Shown: one piece after another, positions 1-7,077 of the stretch
How the letters are laid out: each line of letters opens with the position of its first letter
How positions within the stretch are numbered: position 1 is the stretch's first letter
NCBI GenBank assembly: GCA_964479585.1
Contig: CAYZMP010000052.1
Location: 1-10,254 of the forward strand
DNA: 10,254 nucleotides
Direction: 5' to 3'
DNA from: UBA6182 sp964479585
GTDB lineage: Bacteria; Bacillota_I; Bacilli_A; Erysipelotrichales; Erysipelotrichaceae
Program-made: the position numbers and the translations under genes
The notes under the pieces: generated by a model
The model's input: only the letters and a program-made list of their open reading frames with translations
Told to the model about the DNA's origin: nothing
Databases searched by the model: none

Positions 1-6
1 TGCAAA

Positions 7-384
7 TTATTTTTTATCATTTGGCTTTTTAATTAAATAACAAAGCCCCAATATAACAATACCTAAGGTAAGCAATAAATAACCAATATGGCCAGGATCA
101 GACATGCTTTCAATTTGATTGTTTTCATTTGAATTCACTTTATTTGAAACATTAGAAACGACACTTTTTGAACTGTTTGGATGTTGTTGATCATCAAAGT
201 TATGTTCGATCGTAGTCTCTGTCTGATCATGTAAAAAAGATTCTTGATTAAAACCAATTAAAAATACAAAAGCTAAAAAAGCACCACTTAAAACAAGCAC
301 AACGATTATTAATCGATCATGAATATTATGCTGATGAACCTTTTCTTTATGTTCTGTAGAAACATCACGCTTAGATTGTCTCAT
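7..384 (-). CDS. Hypothetical small membrane protein with two transmembrane segments
   Basis: I do not recognise the family of this 125-residue protein. The N-terminal 24 residues are charged and His-rich. They are followed by a hydrophobic segment (about 25-45), a polar Asn/Ser/Gln-rich stretch (about 46-97), a second hydrophobic segment (about 99-118) and a Lys-rich tail (KKPNDKK). Basic residues at both ends suggest both termini are cytoplasmic with the polar linker outside (inference). The start is ATG at 384, with AGAGGG at 392-397 seven bases upstream as ribosome site. A near-consensus promoter (407-435) and the parC terminator lie behind it, so it is a separate transcription unit from parE-parC. 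The stop codon is six bases from the window edge, so its downstream context is unseen. The composition of the linker gives no function. Confidence 0.75.
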   Translation of the reverse strand: MRQSKRDVSTEHKEKVHQHNIHDRLIIVVLVLSGAFLAFVFLIGFNQESFLHDQTETTIEHNFDDQQHPNSSKSVVSNVSNKVNSNENNQIESMSDPGHIGYLLLTLGIVILGLCYLIKKPNDKK

Positions 385-406
385 GATGGTACCCTCTGTT
401 AACTTT

Positions 407-435
407 ACTATACAAAAGCCATCTTACTTTGTCAA
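407..435 (-). promoter_or_regulatory. Sigma-A type promoter of the 2-TM protein gene
   Basis: On the minus strand a perfect -35 box TTGACA (430-435) is followed by exactly 17 bases and a -10 box TATAGT (407-412, one mismatch to TATAAT). The expected start of transcription is near 400, giving a leader of roughly 16 bases that contains the ribosome site at 392-397. This is the best-matching promoter in the window and it directly precedes the small membrane protein gene. Confidence 0.8.
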
Positions 436-469
436 TATTTTCACAATGTTTGTTGTAATATTAATCAAT

Positions 470-494
470 AAAAACACCTAGCTTTCACTAGGTG
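470..494 (-). terminator. Rho-independent terminator of parE-parC
   Basis: On the minus strand CACCTAG (488-494) pairs with CTAGGTG (475-481) across a six-base loop, and five T residues follow immediately (470-474). It begins four bases after the parC stop codon, so it is the natural end of the parE-parC transcript. It also separates that operon from the promoter of the next gene. Confidence 0.85.
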
Positions 495-498
495 CTAA

Positions 499-3012
499 TT
501 ACTTAAGTTCAAACTGCATAAGTTCTACGTGTTTGTTGTCGTCTTCTTCTTGTTCTTGTTGGTCTGAAGATGGTGTTGACTGTGTAGGTTTATTTATTGG
601 TGTTTGTACATAATCAAGCACATCAATGCCTTTAATACACACAAACTCTTTCTCAAGTGGCGATGATGCAAAGGTTGTGTCTTTGGATTTAATCGGAACA
701 TCTTTAAACCACAGTTTTGCTTTTTCTCCATTGATTACATCAATCACACTTGAACTTGTACCACTAAAACAAGAGACCATATATGCAGGATTAGACTTAA
801 CAAGTTTTGCAATACGATCACCTTTATATGGACGATTACCACTGCGTAGTTCACTTATCTTTATTCGTTTAAGAGTTTGTTGGTGCGTTGTTAAAAGTAC
901 ATATTCATCATTGTCATGCAATAGTATTCCATCGACAATACTATCTTTAGCAGTCAAGTTCATAGCTTTAACCCCTTTTGCTTTTAAAGAAGATACTGGT
1001 ACTTGATCTTGTGGATACACGACCATAAATCCTTGTTTGCTTAATAACGCTATGTTTTGATTATCTTTAACACTAAAGGTAGCCACAATCTCATCACCTT
1101 TGGCAAGTTTCATCGCCATCGATGTTTTGGTGTATCGTGTTAATTGAAAATCCTTCACCATCGATTGCTTGATAAACCCTTTTTTCGATACAGTCATAAT
1201 AGCAATATTTGTATCAAAATCATGAACTACAAAACCACCAATTACTTTGACATTGGATTCATGTTTGATGATGGAACTAAAATGTTCGCCAATGTCTTTG
1301 TATTTTGCTTCACTTATTTCATAAATAGGAACATACGCATACGATCCATCGGATAAAATTAACAGAAGTGTATCCAATAAATCACATTCGCTCTCACCAA
1401 TAGGACGATCATTTTCTTTGTAGCCACTATCACCACTTGAAGCCATGACAGAACGCATTGAAACACGTTTTATGTATCCATCTTCACTTACGCTAATCCA
1501 AACACGTTCATTGGCCATTAGTTGTGTTTTTTCTATGGTAATTTCACATACCTCATCCACTAAGGTTGTAAGTCGATCTTTACCATACTTTTCTTTAATT
1601 TCTTTATAATGCTCAATGATGACACTCTCTAAAAGAGATGGTGAATCAAGCAAGGACTGATAATAATCCATTTGATTAACACCTAATGCAAATTCTTCTT
1701 TTAATGCGACAATATCGGTATTCGTTAAACGATACAAACGCAAAGATACTATCGCTTCTGCTTGTTCTTCACTAAAGACAAAAGTATCGATTAGCGCTTG
1801 TTTTGCATCAGCTTTATTTTTCGATGCACGAATCAGAGCAATTACTTCATCCAACACAGAAATCGCTTTAATTAACCCTTCCACAACATGAATGCGTTTT
1901 TGCAGCTTATCAATGCGTGATTTACTTTGTCGAATTAGCACTTCTTTTTGGTGAGCTAAAATACCATCTAGTAACTCAATCAAACCCATTTGCTTTGGTG
2001 CTCTTTTTAAGATGGCAACCATGTTAACGTTGTAATACACTTGTGCATCGGTATGTTTAAACAACAAGGCTTTCATTATTTCAATATCCGCATCTGCTTT
2101 AATATCAATAACAATCTTTAAACCATTTCGATCAGATTCATCTCGAACATCGACAAACCCTTCCATGGTTTTGCTTTCACATAGCTCATCAATTTTACGT
2201 ACTAAATTTGATTTAATGACTTCATATGGGATTTCCGTAATGATAAGTTGTTGGTATGTTTTTTTAGAAATGCTTTCAACTTTCGCTCGAAGGGTTATTT
2301 TACCTTTACCACTCTCAAAATAATTGCGCATCTCCTCTTTGTTGATGGCTAATCCACCCGTAGGAAAATCAGGTCCTGGTAATACTTCCATAAGTTGCTC
2401 TAACGATGCATCAGGATAATGCAAGCGCATAATAAGTGCGTTAAGTACTTCACTTAAATTATGTGGTGGCATGTTTGTGGCATAGCCAGCTGCAATTCCT
2501 GTTGCACCATTGACTAACAAGTTTGGAATCCAAGCTGGTAATACCGTTGGTTCAACATCACTATCATCAAAATTATCAATGAAATCAACGGTGTTTTCAT
2601 CAATTGCATTAACAAGTGTATACCCATAATCGGATAAACGAGCTTCGGTATAACGCATTGCTGCAGCGGGATCATCATCAATAGACCCATTATTACCTTG
2701 CATATCCACTAAGATATGGTTGTTTTTCCAAGGTTGTGACATACGTACCATCGCATCATACACACTACTATCACCATGCGGATGATAGTTACCAATGACT
2801 AACCCAACAGTCTTAGCTGATTTACGATAAGGCTTAGAAGGTATATTACCATCGATGGCCATTGCATATAAAATGCGTCGTTGAACTGGTTTTAAACCAT
2901 CTCGCACATCAGGAAGTGCACGATCTAAAATAATGTATTTGGCATACTTACCAAAACGATCTTCAATCAATTGTTCAAAGGGCATGTCCACTAAAAAATG
3001 TTCGTTGCTCAT
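499..3012 (-). CDS. parC: DNA topoisomerase IV subunit A (ParC)
   Basis: ParC is the DNA-cleaving and rejoining subunit of topoisomerase IV, which with ParE unlinks daughter chromosomes and relaxes supercoils. The protein has 837 residues. The N-terminal breakage-reunion part shows KPVQRRILYA (41-50), the quinolone-determining stretch HPHGDSSVYD (77-86) and the active-site Tyr121 in AMRYTEARL. About 500-800 is a C-terminal domain of repeated strands of the type DGYIKR and KGFIKQ, consistent with a beta-pinwheel, ending in a Gln/Glu/Asp-rich tail. GNNGSID (106-112) and the lack of a QRRGGKG-type GyrA box favour ParC over GyrA, as does pairing with parE. Ser82 and Asp86 are the unmutated residues at the usual quinolone-resistance sites. 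Leu71 in VGLVIG replaces the usual acidic residue. The start ATG overlaps the parE stop as ATGA, with GGAG at 3021-3024 eight bases upstream, indicating translational coupling. Confidence 0.96.
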   Translation of the reverse strand: MSNEHFLVDMPFEQLIEDRFGKYAKYIILDRALPDVRDGLKPVQRRILYAMAIDGNIPSKPYRKSAKTVGLVIGNYHPHGDSSVYDAMVRMSQPWKNNHILVDMQGNNGSIDDDPAAAMRYTEARLSDYGYTLVNAIDENTVDFIDNFDDSDVEPTVLPAWIPNLLVNGATGIAAGYATNMPPHNLSEVLNALIMRLHYPDASLEQLMEVLPGPDFPTGGLAINKEEMRNYFESGKGKITLRAKVESISKKTYQQLIITEIPYEVIKSNLVRKIDELCESKTMEGFVDVRDESDRNGLKIVIDIKADADIEIMKALLFKHTDAQVYYNVNMVAILKRAPKQMGLIELLDGILAHQKEVLIRQSKSRIDKLQKRIHVVEGLIKAISVLDEVIALIRASKNKADAKQALIDTFVFSEEQAEAIVSLRLYRLTNTDIVALKEEFALGVNQMDYYQSLLDSPSLLESVIIEHYKEIKEKYGKDRLTTLVDEVCEITIEKTQLMANERVWISVSEDGYIKRVSMRSVMASSGDSGYKENDRPIGESECDLLDTLLLILSDGSYAYVPIYEISEAKYKDIGEHFSSIIKHESNVKVIGGFVVHDFDTNIAIMTVSKKGFIKQSMVKDFQLTRYTKTSMAMKLAKGDEIVATFSVKDNQNIALLSKQGFMVVYPQDQVPVSSLKAKGVKAMNLTAKDSIVDGILLHDNDEYVLLTTHQQTLKRIKISELRSGNRPYKGDRIAKLVKSNPAYMVSCFSGTSSSVIDVINGEKAKLWFKDVPIKSKDTTFASSPLEKEFVCIKGIDVLDYVQTPINKPTQSTPSSDQQEQEEDDNKHVELMQFELK

Positions 3013-4928
3013 TGTTTATGCTCCTTTTCTTCTAGTGTAAAGGACACATGGGTGTCAATCCAATCGCGACGAGCGGATGCTTTATCTCCCATCAGTAGCG
3101 ATACTTTCCTTTGGGCTACTAGTCCATCATCAATGTTTACCAACAATAATTTACGTGTTTCAGGATTCATGGTTGTTTCCCAAAGTTGGTCAGCGTTCAT
3201 TTCCCCTAACCCTTTGTATCGTTGAATGTTGTAGTTTTTTATTGTTGTTTTTGCCTTTGCTAGCTCTTCTTCACTATAGCAATACACCATATCTTTTGCA
3301 TTGTACACTTTGTATAGTGGTGGTTGTGCTAAATATATTTTCTTAACATCAAATAGTTGACGCATGTATCGATAAAAGAAGGTTAATAACAAGATTTGAA
3401 TATGCGCACCATCGGTATCAGCATCTGTCATAATTACTACTTTATCATAGGCACAATCTTCAACCTCAAACTCTTGTCCGACACCTGCTCCAATGGTGTA
3501 AATAATTGAACTTAACTCTTCATTTTTTAGTACATCATTAATCGATGCTTTTTGAGTGTTTAATACTTTTCCTCGTAACGGTAATATCGCTTGAAACTTA
3601 GAATCTCTTCCTTGTTTTGCACTACCACCAGCTGAATCACCCTCTACTAAAAATAGTTCATTACGTTGTTTGTTTTTTTGCTGGGCAGGAGAAAGTTTAC
3701 CAGCAAGAAGTCGAGATCCTTTACCATTGGATTTCCCTTTTCTTGCCGCATCCCTTGCTTTTTTCGCAGCTTCTTTAACTAACACCGCTTTTTGTATTTT
3801 TTTAATAAGCTCGATCGAAAAATAACGGTTTTCTTCAAGGGCAAAATACAAGGATTCATAGACAGCATTTTCTACCGCACTTTTAGCTTCGACAGTTCCA
3901 AGTTTTCCTTTGGTTTGACCTTCAAATTGCAAAATATTTTCTGGTATACGAACCGCTAAAATAACACTTAATCCTTCACGGATGTCCGAACCATCAAAGT
4001 TTTTGTCTTTTTCTTTTAATAAATTATTCTTTCTTGCAAACTCATTAATTGCTTTAGTTAGAGCACTCTTTAAACCAACTTCATGACTTCCACCATCTTT
4101 AGTACGTACTAAATTAACAAACGACACAATCTCTTCTTGATAGGCGTTGGTCCATTGAAGTGCTACATCCACTTGAATCTCATTGACCATTTTTTTAATA
4201 AGGATAGGATCATGCAGAGCTTCTTTGTTTTCATTGACATCAATGCAAAACGCTTTTAAACCATCTTTAAACTTAAACACTTCACTTTTCGTTGTACGCT
4301 TATCACTTAAGTTAAACACTACCCCATCAAGTAAATACGCACTTTCTTTTAATCGCTGAGCCACAACATCATAATCAAATTTCGCATTTGTAAAAATACT
4401 ATCATCAAATTCAAAACGAACCATGCTTCCTGTTTTATTGGTGTTGCCTAACTCTTTTAGTTTACTGCGTTTAGACCCACCTTCTTCAAAGCGCATCATC
4501 GCAATTTTATTGTTGTAATAGACAGTAACTTCTAACCATTTCGATAATGCATTAACAACACTTGCCCCAACACCATGAAGACCACCACTAGTTTTGTATC
4601 CTCCAGTGCTTGAAAACTTACCACCAGCATGTAGGGTTGAAAAGATAACTTCTAAGGTTGATACACCACTAGCATGTTTACCAGTAGGCATGCCTCGTCC
4701 TTCATCTTCTATGCAAATAACACGATCACTTTCAATCGTCACTTTAATGTTGTTGCCATAGCCATTCAGTGCTTCATCTATAGCATTGTCTAAAATCTCC
4801 CACACTAAATGATGCAACCCACGCTGATCGGTAGAACCGATGTACATTCCTGGTCGCTTACGAACGGCAATTAAGCCCTCTAATATTTCAATGCTGGATT
4901 CATTGTACATGTTGTTGTTTTTACTCAT
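3009..4928 (-). CDS. parE: DNA topoisomerase IV subunit B (ParE)
   Basis: ParE is the ATPase subunit of topoisomerase IV and works with the ParC encoded directly downstream. From the chosen start it has 639 residues. The GHKL ATPase part shows Glu44 and Asn48 in EILDNAIDE, DEGRGMP (75-81), GGLHGVGAS (115-123) and the switch-lysine loop QTKGKLG (338-344). The TOPRIM domain shows EGDSAGG (429-435) and DADTDGAHIQ (502-511). QRYKGLGEMN (569-578) and GDKASARRDWI follow near the end. DTDGAHIQ and the DKxxxRRxWI ending are typical of Gram-positive ParE rather than GyrB. The open frame extends up to 5042, but ATG 4928 has AAGGG at 4936-4940 seven bases upstream and fits the family's N-terminus. The TGA stop overlaps the parC start by four bases. 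Confidence 0.96.
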   Translation of the reverse strand: MSKNNNMYNESSIEILEGLIAVRKRPGMYIGSTDQRGLHHLVWEILDNAIDEALNGYGNNIKVTIESDRVICIEDEGRGMPTGKHASGVSTLEVIFSTLHAGGKFSSTGGYKTSGGLHGVGASVVNALSKWLEVTVYYNNKIAMMRFEEGGSKRSKLKELGNTNKTGSMVRFEFDDSIFTNAKFDYDVVAQRLKESAYLLDGVVFNLSDKRTTKSEVFKFKDGLKAFCIDVNENKEALHDPILIKKMVNEIQVDVALQWTNAYQEEIVSFVNLVRTKDGGSHEVGLKSALTKAINEFARKNNLLKEKDKNFDGSDIREGLSVILAVRIPENILQFEGQTKGKLGTVEAKSAVENAVYESLYFALEENRYFSIELIKKIQKAVLVKEAAKKARDAARKGKSNGKGSRLLAGKLSPAQQKNKQRNELFLVEGDSAGGSAKQGRDSKFQAILPLRGKVLNTQKASINDVLKNEELSSIIYTIGAGVGQEFEVEDCAYDKVVIMTDADTDGAHIQILLLTFFYRYMRQLFDVKKIYLAQPPLYKVYNAKDMVYCYSEEELAKAKTTIKNYNIQRYKGLGEMNADQLWETTMNPETRKLLLVNIDDGLVAQRKVSLLMGDKASARRDWIDTHVSFTLEEKEHKQ

Positions 4929-4944
4929 CGTTATACCCTTTTCT

Positions 4945-4973
4945 ATTATACAAAAAGCACGTGTGCTTGAAAA
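4945..4973 (-). promoter_or_regulatory. Candidate promoter of parE-parC
   Basis: On the minus strand a perfect -10 box TATAAT (4945-4950) lies 17 bases from TTTTCA (4968-4973), a 4/6 match to the -35 consensus. The expected start would be near 4938-4940, right at the parE ribosome site (4936-4942). The leader would therefore be extremely short, which weakens the call. No better minus-strand promoter is visible in the divergent plsY/parE gap. An upstream promoter inside plsY is possible. Confidence 0.45.
4955..4968. repeat. Dyad AAGCAC-GT-GTGCTT in the plsY/parE intergenic region
   Basis: Two perfect 6-base arms are separated by two bases. The dyad sits almost exactly in the spacer between the proposed -35 and -10 boxes of parE. 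Its symmetry and place suggest a repressor or activator site, but one dyad of this size can arise by chance and I do not recognise a specific regulator motif. Confidence 0.35.
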
Positions 4974-5017
4974 TACTTTGTCAGTCGAATCAATTTGTGA
5001 ATTACCCTTCTCTTTGT

Positions 5018-5025
5018 GATAAAAT
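5018..5025 (+). promoter_or_regulatory. Weak candidate extended -10 element for plsY
   Basis: The plus strand carries TAAAAT (5020-5025) in a TGATAAAAT context just before plsY. No convincing -35 is seen at a standard distance (TTGTGA lies 19 bases away). Transcription from it would start near the plsY ribosome site (about 5031-5036), so this is only a suggestion. A promoter further upstream, for example near TTGAAA at 4967-4972, cannot be excluded. Confidence 0.2.
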
Positions 5026-5042
5026 AAGGGTGAGGTGAACAT

Positions 5043-5651
5043 ATGAATATACTTTTGGCTTTAATACTTGGGTATCTCTTTGGATCGATACCTTGGTCAT
5101 TAATTATTGGGAAAACATTTTACAAAGTCGATATTCGCGAACATGGCTCGGGAAATCTAGGTGCAAGCAACGCTGGAAGAACCCTTGGAAAAAAGGCAGG
5201 ACTTAGTGTTGCGACCCTTGATTTATCCAAAGCACTAGTGGCAATGTTATTAACCGTATGGCTAACGGATAAAAACACAGCTATCTATGCTGGTATCGCC
5301 GCATCTTTAGGACATTGTTATCCTATCTTTGCAAGCTTTAAGGGTGGTAAAGCAGTTTCTACCGCCGCTGGGTATCTATTAGGGTTAACACTCTTTGTAG
5401 AAACCAATGGGTTGCTTATTTTAATCATTGCTTTAATCACATTCTTTGGCATGTTAAAACTGTTTAAAATGGCTTCCTTAGCATCCATTACCTTTGTAAG
5501 TGTAAGTAGTATCGCTTTGTTTGTTTTACAAGATAACTTACTTTATAGTGCATCGTTTTTATTGATTGCCATTATCGTTATTGCTCGTCATCATGAAAAC
5601 ATACAACGCTTACTAAACAAAGAAGAACGGAAAATTACGTGGATGAAATAA
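5043..5651 (+). CDS. plsY: Acyl-phosphate:glycerol-3-phosphate acyltransferase (PlsY)
   Basis: PlsY is a polytopic membrane enzyme that transfers the acyl group from acyl-phosphate (made by PlsX) to sn-glycerol-3-phosphate. This gives lysophosphatidic acid, the first step of phospholipid synthesis. The 202-residue length is usual. The three family motifs are visible: GSGNLGASNAGR (35-46), GHCYPIFASFKGGKAVST (90-107) and ARHHENIQRLL (181-191). About five hydrophobic segments separate them. ATG 5043 follows GAGGTGA seven bases upstream (measured from GAGG). The gene is divergent from parE, an arrangement known in bacilli (yneS next to parE in B. subtilis). Its last 17 bases overlap the 3' end of the convergent oxidoreductase gene. 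Confidence 0.95.
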   Translation: MNILLALILGYLFGSIPWSLIIGKTFYKVDIREHGSGNLGASNAGRTLGKKAGLSVATLDLSKALVAMLLTVWLTDKNTAIYAGIAASLGHCYPIFASFKGGKAVSTAAGYLLGLTLFVETNGLLILIIALITFFGMLKLFKMASLASITFVSVSSIALFVLQDNLLYSASFLLIAIIVIARHHENIQRLLNKEERKITWMK

Positions 5652-6588
5652 GCTCAATTTGTTTTAACCAATGATATTGATTGTAAATAGGACTAAAACT
5701 TAGTCCTTTTTTTATACACTCAACAGCATGTGCAATGTATGGTGCAAAATCAGTTGGATCATCAAAGGTAATCGTATCAATTTCACCATCATTTTGTACT
5801 AATGTTAATTGATTGGATTTCCAAAAGTTTTCAATAAGAATCATTCCTTTAGTGCCATACACTCGTGCAGTGTTTACTTGATCATTAGCTAAACTAGCAC
5901 TTAATGATCCTACCACTCCTGATTGAGTTTTTACTTGCAAATGAGTAAAACGATCAGCACCTTTTTTATGCAGTTTACTAACTTTAGAAAACGATTGTAT
6001 TGGATCATCTTCTACTATGCTCATAAAAAAGGAAATCGGATAAACACCAACATCCCACATCGCACCACCACCAACTTTATCCCATACCCAATGATCATCA
6101 TTAAATTTACTACCGTCATAACCATAGCTTGCTTCAACATACATAACTTCACCAAGTTTGTCGTCTTTTATTGCTTGTTTAACCCACTGTGTGGTGGATA
6201 TATACGGTACTTTTTGTGCTTCCATTAACAGCAAACCTTTGCTTTTAGCTAATTCACTTGCCTCAATTATATCTTCTTTAGTTACTAGCATTGGCTTTTC
6301 ACACAACACATGCTTATTAGCGTGAAGTGCGGCCATAATTTGCTCTTTATGCACTATAATCGGAGTTGCAATGTAAATTGCATCCACCTCTGGATCATCA
6401 AGCAACTCCTGTTGAGTAGTGTGTACTTTTGAAATGTTATGTTTTTTAGCAAAGGCTTTCGCCTTTTCTTCACTACGACCATACACTGCATAAAGATGAG
6501 CATCACTGACAAAGCTTGCCCCTTTTACAAAGCGTGGTGCTATTTTTCCAGGACCAAGTATGCCAAAGTTTATCACTTGTTGATTCAT
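5635..6588 (-). CDS. Gfo/Idh/MocA-family NAD(P)-dependent oxidoreductase
   Basis: This is a cytosolic NAD(P)-dependent dehydrogenase of the Gfo/Idh/MocA superfamily with 317 residues, near the family's usual 320-340. The N-terminal Rossmann fold shows the dinucleotide motif GPGKIA (12-17). CEKP follows (96-99), with Lys98 at the position of the conserved catalytic lysine. In the C-terminal substrate domain GGGAMWDVGVYP (173-184) places Asp179 and Tyr183 as in the dihydrodiol dehydrogenase-like branch. The substrate cannot be read from sequence; a sugar or polyol derivative is a family-based guess. The start ATG 6588 has a strong AAAGGAGG (6593-6600) only four bases upstream, and that site abuts the T-run of the yneF terminator. 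The 3' end overlaps plsY by 17 bases convergently. I see no clear terminator of its own on the minus strand. Confidence 0.9.
   Translation of the reverse strand: MNQQVINFGILGPGKIAPRFVKGASFVSDAHLYAVYGRSEEKAKAFAKKHNISKVHTTQQELLDDPEVDAIYIATPIIVHKEQIMAALHANKHVLCEKPMLVTKEDIIEASELAKSKGLLLMEAQKVPYISTTQWVKQAIKDDKLGEVMYVEASYGYDGSKFNDDHWVWDKVGGGAMWDVGVYPISFFMSIVEDDPIQSFSKVSKLHKKGADRFTHLQVKTQSGVVGSLSASLANDQVNTARVYGTKGMILIENFWKSNQLTLVQNDGEIDTITFDDPTDFAPYIAHAVECIKKGLSFSPIYNQYHWLKQIELISST
5689..5713 (+). terminator. Rho-independent terminator of plsY, inside the convergent oxidoreductase gene
   Basis: On the plus strand AGGACTAA (5689-5696) pairs perfectly with TTAGTCCT (5700-5707) over a three-base loop, and a run of seven T residues ends the element (5707-5713). 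It lies 38 bases past the plsY stop codon. On the other strand the same bases encode the residues KKGLSFSP of the oxidoreductase, so the terminator and the coding sequence coexist. Confidence 0.85.
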
Positions 6589-6600
6589 GCATCCTCCTTT

Positions 6601-6631
6601 AAAAAAAGGTCAGAGAGTTCTCTATGACCTT
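6601..6631 (-). terminator. Rho-independent terminator after yneF, abutting the next ribosome site
   Basis: On the minus strand AAGGTCA (6625-6631) pairs with TGACCTT (6606-6612). After one mismatch a further three pairs form around a GAAC loop, and seven T residues follow (6601-6607). It starts eight bases after the yneF stop codon. The T-run touches the ribosome site of the downstream oxidoreductase (6593-6600), leaving no room for a promoter between terminator and start codon. Confidence 0.8.
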
Positions 6632-6639
6632 GTTTGCTT

Positions 6640-6858
6640 TTATTTGTTTTGCTCCATGCTCTTCATGATTTGTCGAATTTGAGCTTCTGAAGGTTTACGT
6701 CCCATTTGTAAAAACATTGCCCTTATCATTTTCTCATTAATTGGTGGGTTATCTTTGATTTGCTTCATCATATACGAACGAGTAAAGTAAAACCCAAGTC
6801 CTCCCCCAACTACTAATCCTACAATTAAACTTATTAACGTTGCCCAAAAATCGGTCAT
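6640..6858 (-). CDS. yneF: YneF/UPF0154 family single-pass membrane protein
   Basis: This 72-residue protein matches the YneF (UPF0154) family of Bacillota in length and pattern. It has an N-terminal membrane segment (about 5-27) with a Gly-rich centre (GLVVGGGLGFYF), a basic junction RSYMMK, then the hallmark NPPINEKMI (37-45) and QMGRKPSEAQI (51-61) in a short cytoplasmic tail. The family's function is not known to me. ATG 6858 has GGAG seven bases upstream. The gene follows the structured RNA at 6890-7043 and precedes a strong terminator. No separate promoter for it is obvious, so it may be read by transcripts running from aspS or from the RNA promoter. Confidence 0.93.
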   Translation of the reverse strand: MTDFWATLISLIVGLVVGGGLGFYFTRSYMMKQIKDNPPINEKMIRAMFLQMGRKPSEAQIRQIMKSMEQNK

Positions 6859-6889
6859 AAAGTTGCTCCATTCTATTTTTTATCACAAT

Positions 6890-7043
6890 AACACCCAAAA
6901 GGGCTGATATATTCCCTGTTTTTACCAGGTGGGTATCCTGTGATCGTGATTTAGGATTCCTAATCTTATTAGGCATTCACACACACAACCAACGTCCAGA
7001 TTCCCTATATCAAAGTGTTGGAAATAATAATTCCTTTTGGGTC
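6890..7043 (-). ncRNA. ssrS: Structured small RNA behind aspS, candidate 6S RNA
   Basis: The gap between aspS and yneF (about 300 bases) has no credible gene but shows an RNA-like layout on the minus strand. ACCCAAAAGG (7033-7042) at the proposed 5' end pairs perfectly with CCTTTTGGGT (6893-6902) at the 3' end, 150 bases between outer edges. Inside, TGATATA (7006-7012) can pair with TATATCA (6905-6911). Further in, TGTG and GTGA blocks can pair with TCAC and CACA around a hairpin (6959-6973). A long, mostly double-stranded rod with a closing stem and internal bubbles resembles 6S RNA, the regulator that binds sigma-A RNA polymerase. In B. subtilis the 6S-1 gene (bsrA) lies directly next to aspS, which supports this. 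The length, about 155 nt, is at the short end, I cannot align it to a 6S consensus here, and no U-rich terminator follows. Boundaries are estimates. Confidence 0.5.
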
Positions 7044-7049
7044 GTTTAC

Positions 7050-7077
7050 ATTATATCACATTTTAAGCGTTTGCAAA
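7050..7077 (-). promoter_or_regulatory. Promoter of the candidate 6S-like RNA
   Basis: On the minus strand a perfect -10 box TATAAT (7050-7055) has an extended TGA in front (TGATATAAT). A -35-like TTTGCA or TTGCAA (7071-7077) lies 15-16 bases upstream, slightly short but acceptable with an extended -10. The predicted start, near 7043, falls exactly at the base of the perfect 10-bp terminal stem. This is good mutual support for both features. Confidence 0.7.

Noticed and set aside
300..384. Sortase-type anchor in the small membrane protein
   Set aside because: There is a hydrophobic segment and Lys tail at the C-terminus but no LPxTG-like motif, and no signal peptidase site is evident at the N-terminus.
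499..4928. gyrB-gyrA instead of parE-parC
   Set aside because: GNNGSID, no GyrA box, DTDGAHIQ, and the DKxxxRRxWI ending all favour topoisomerase IV, as does plsY next door.
4929..5042. Extension of parE up to ATG 5042
   Set aside because: The added 38 residues do not resemble ParE and have no ribosome site. They span the divergent promoter region.
6749..6976. 75-codon ORF across the small RNA and yneF (minus strand)
   Set aside because: It has no ribosome site, overlaps the clear yneF gene in another frame, and its first part is better explained as structured RNA.
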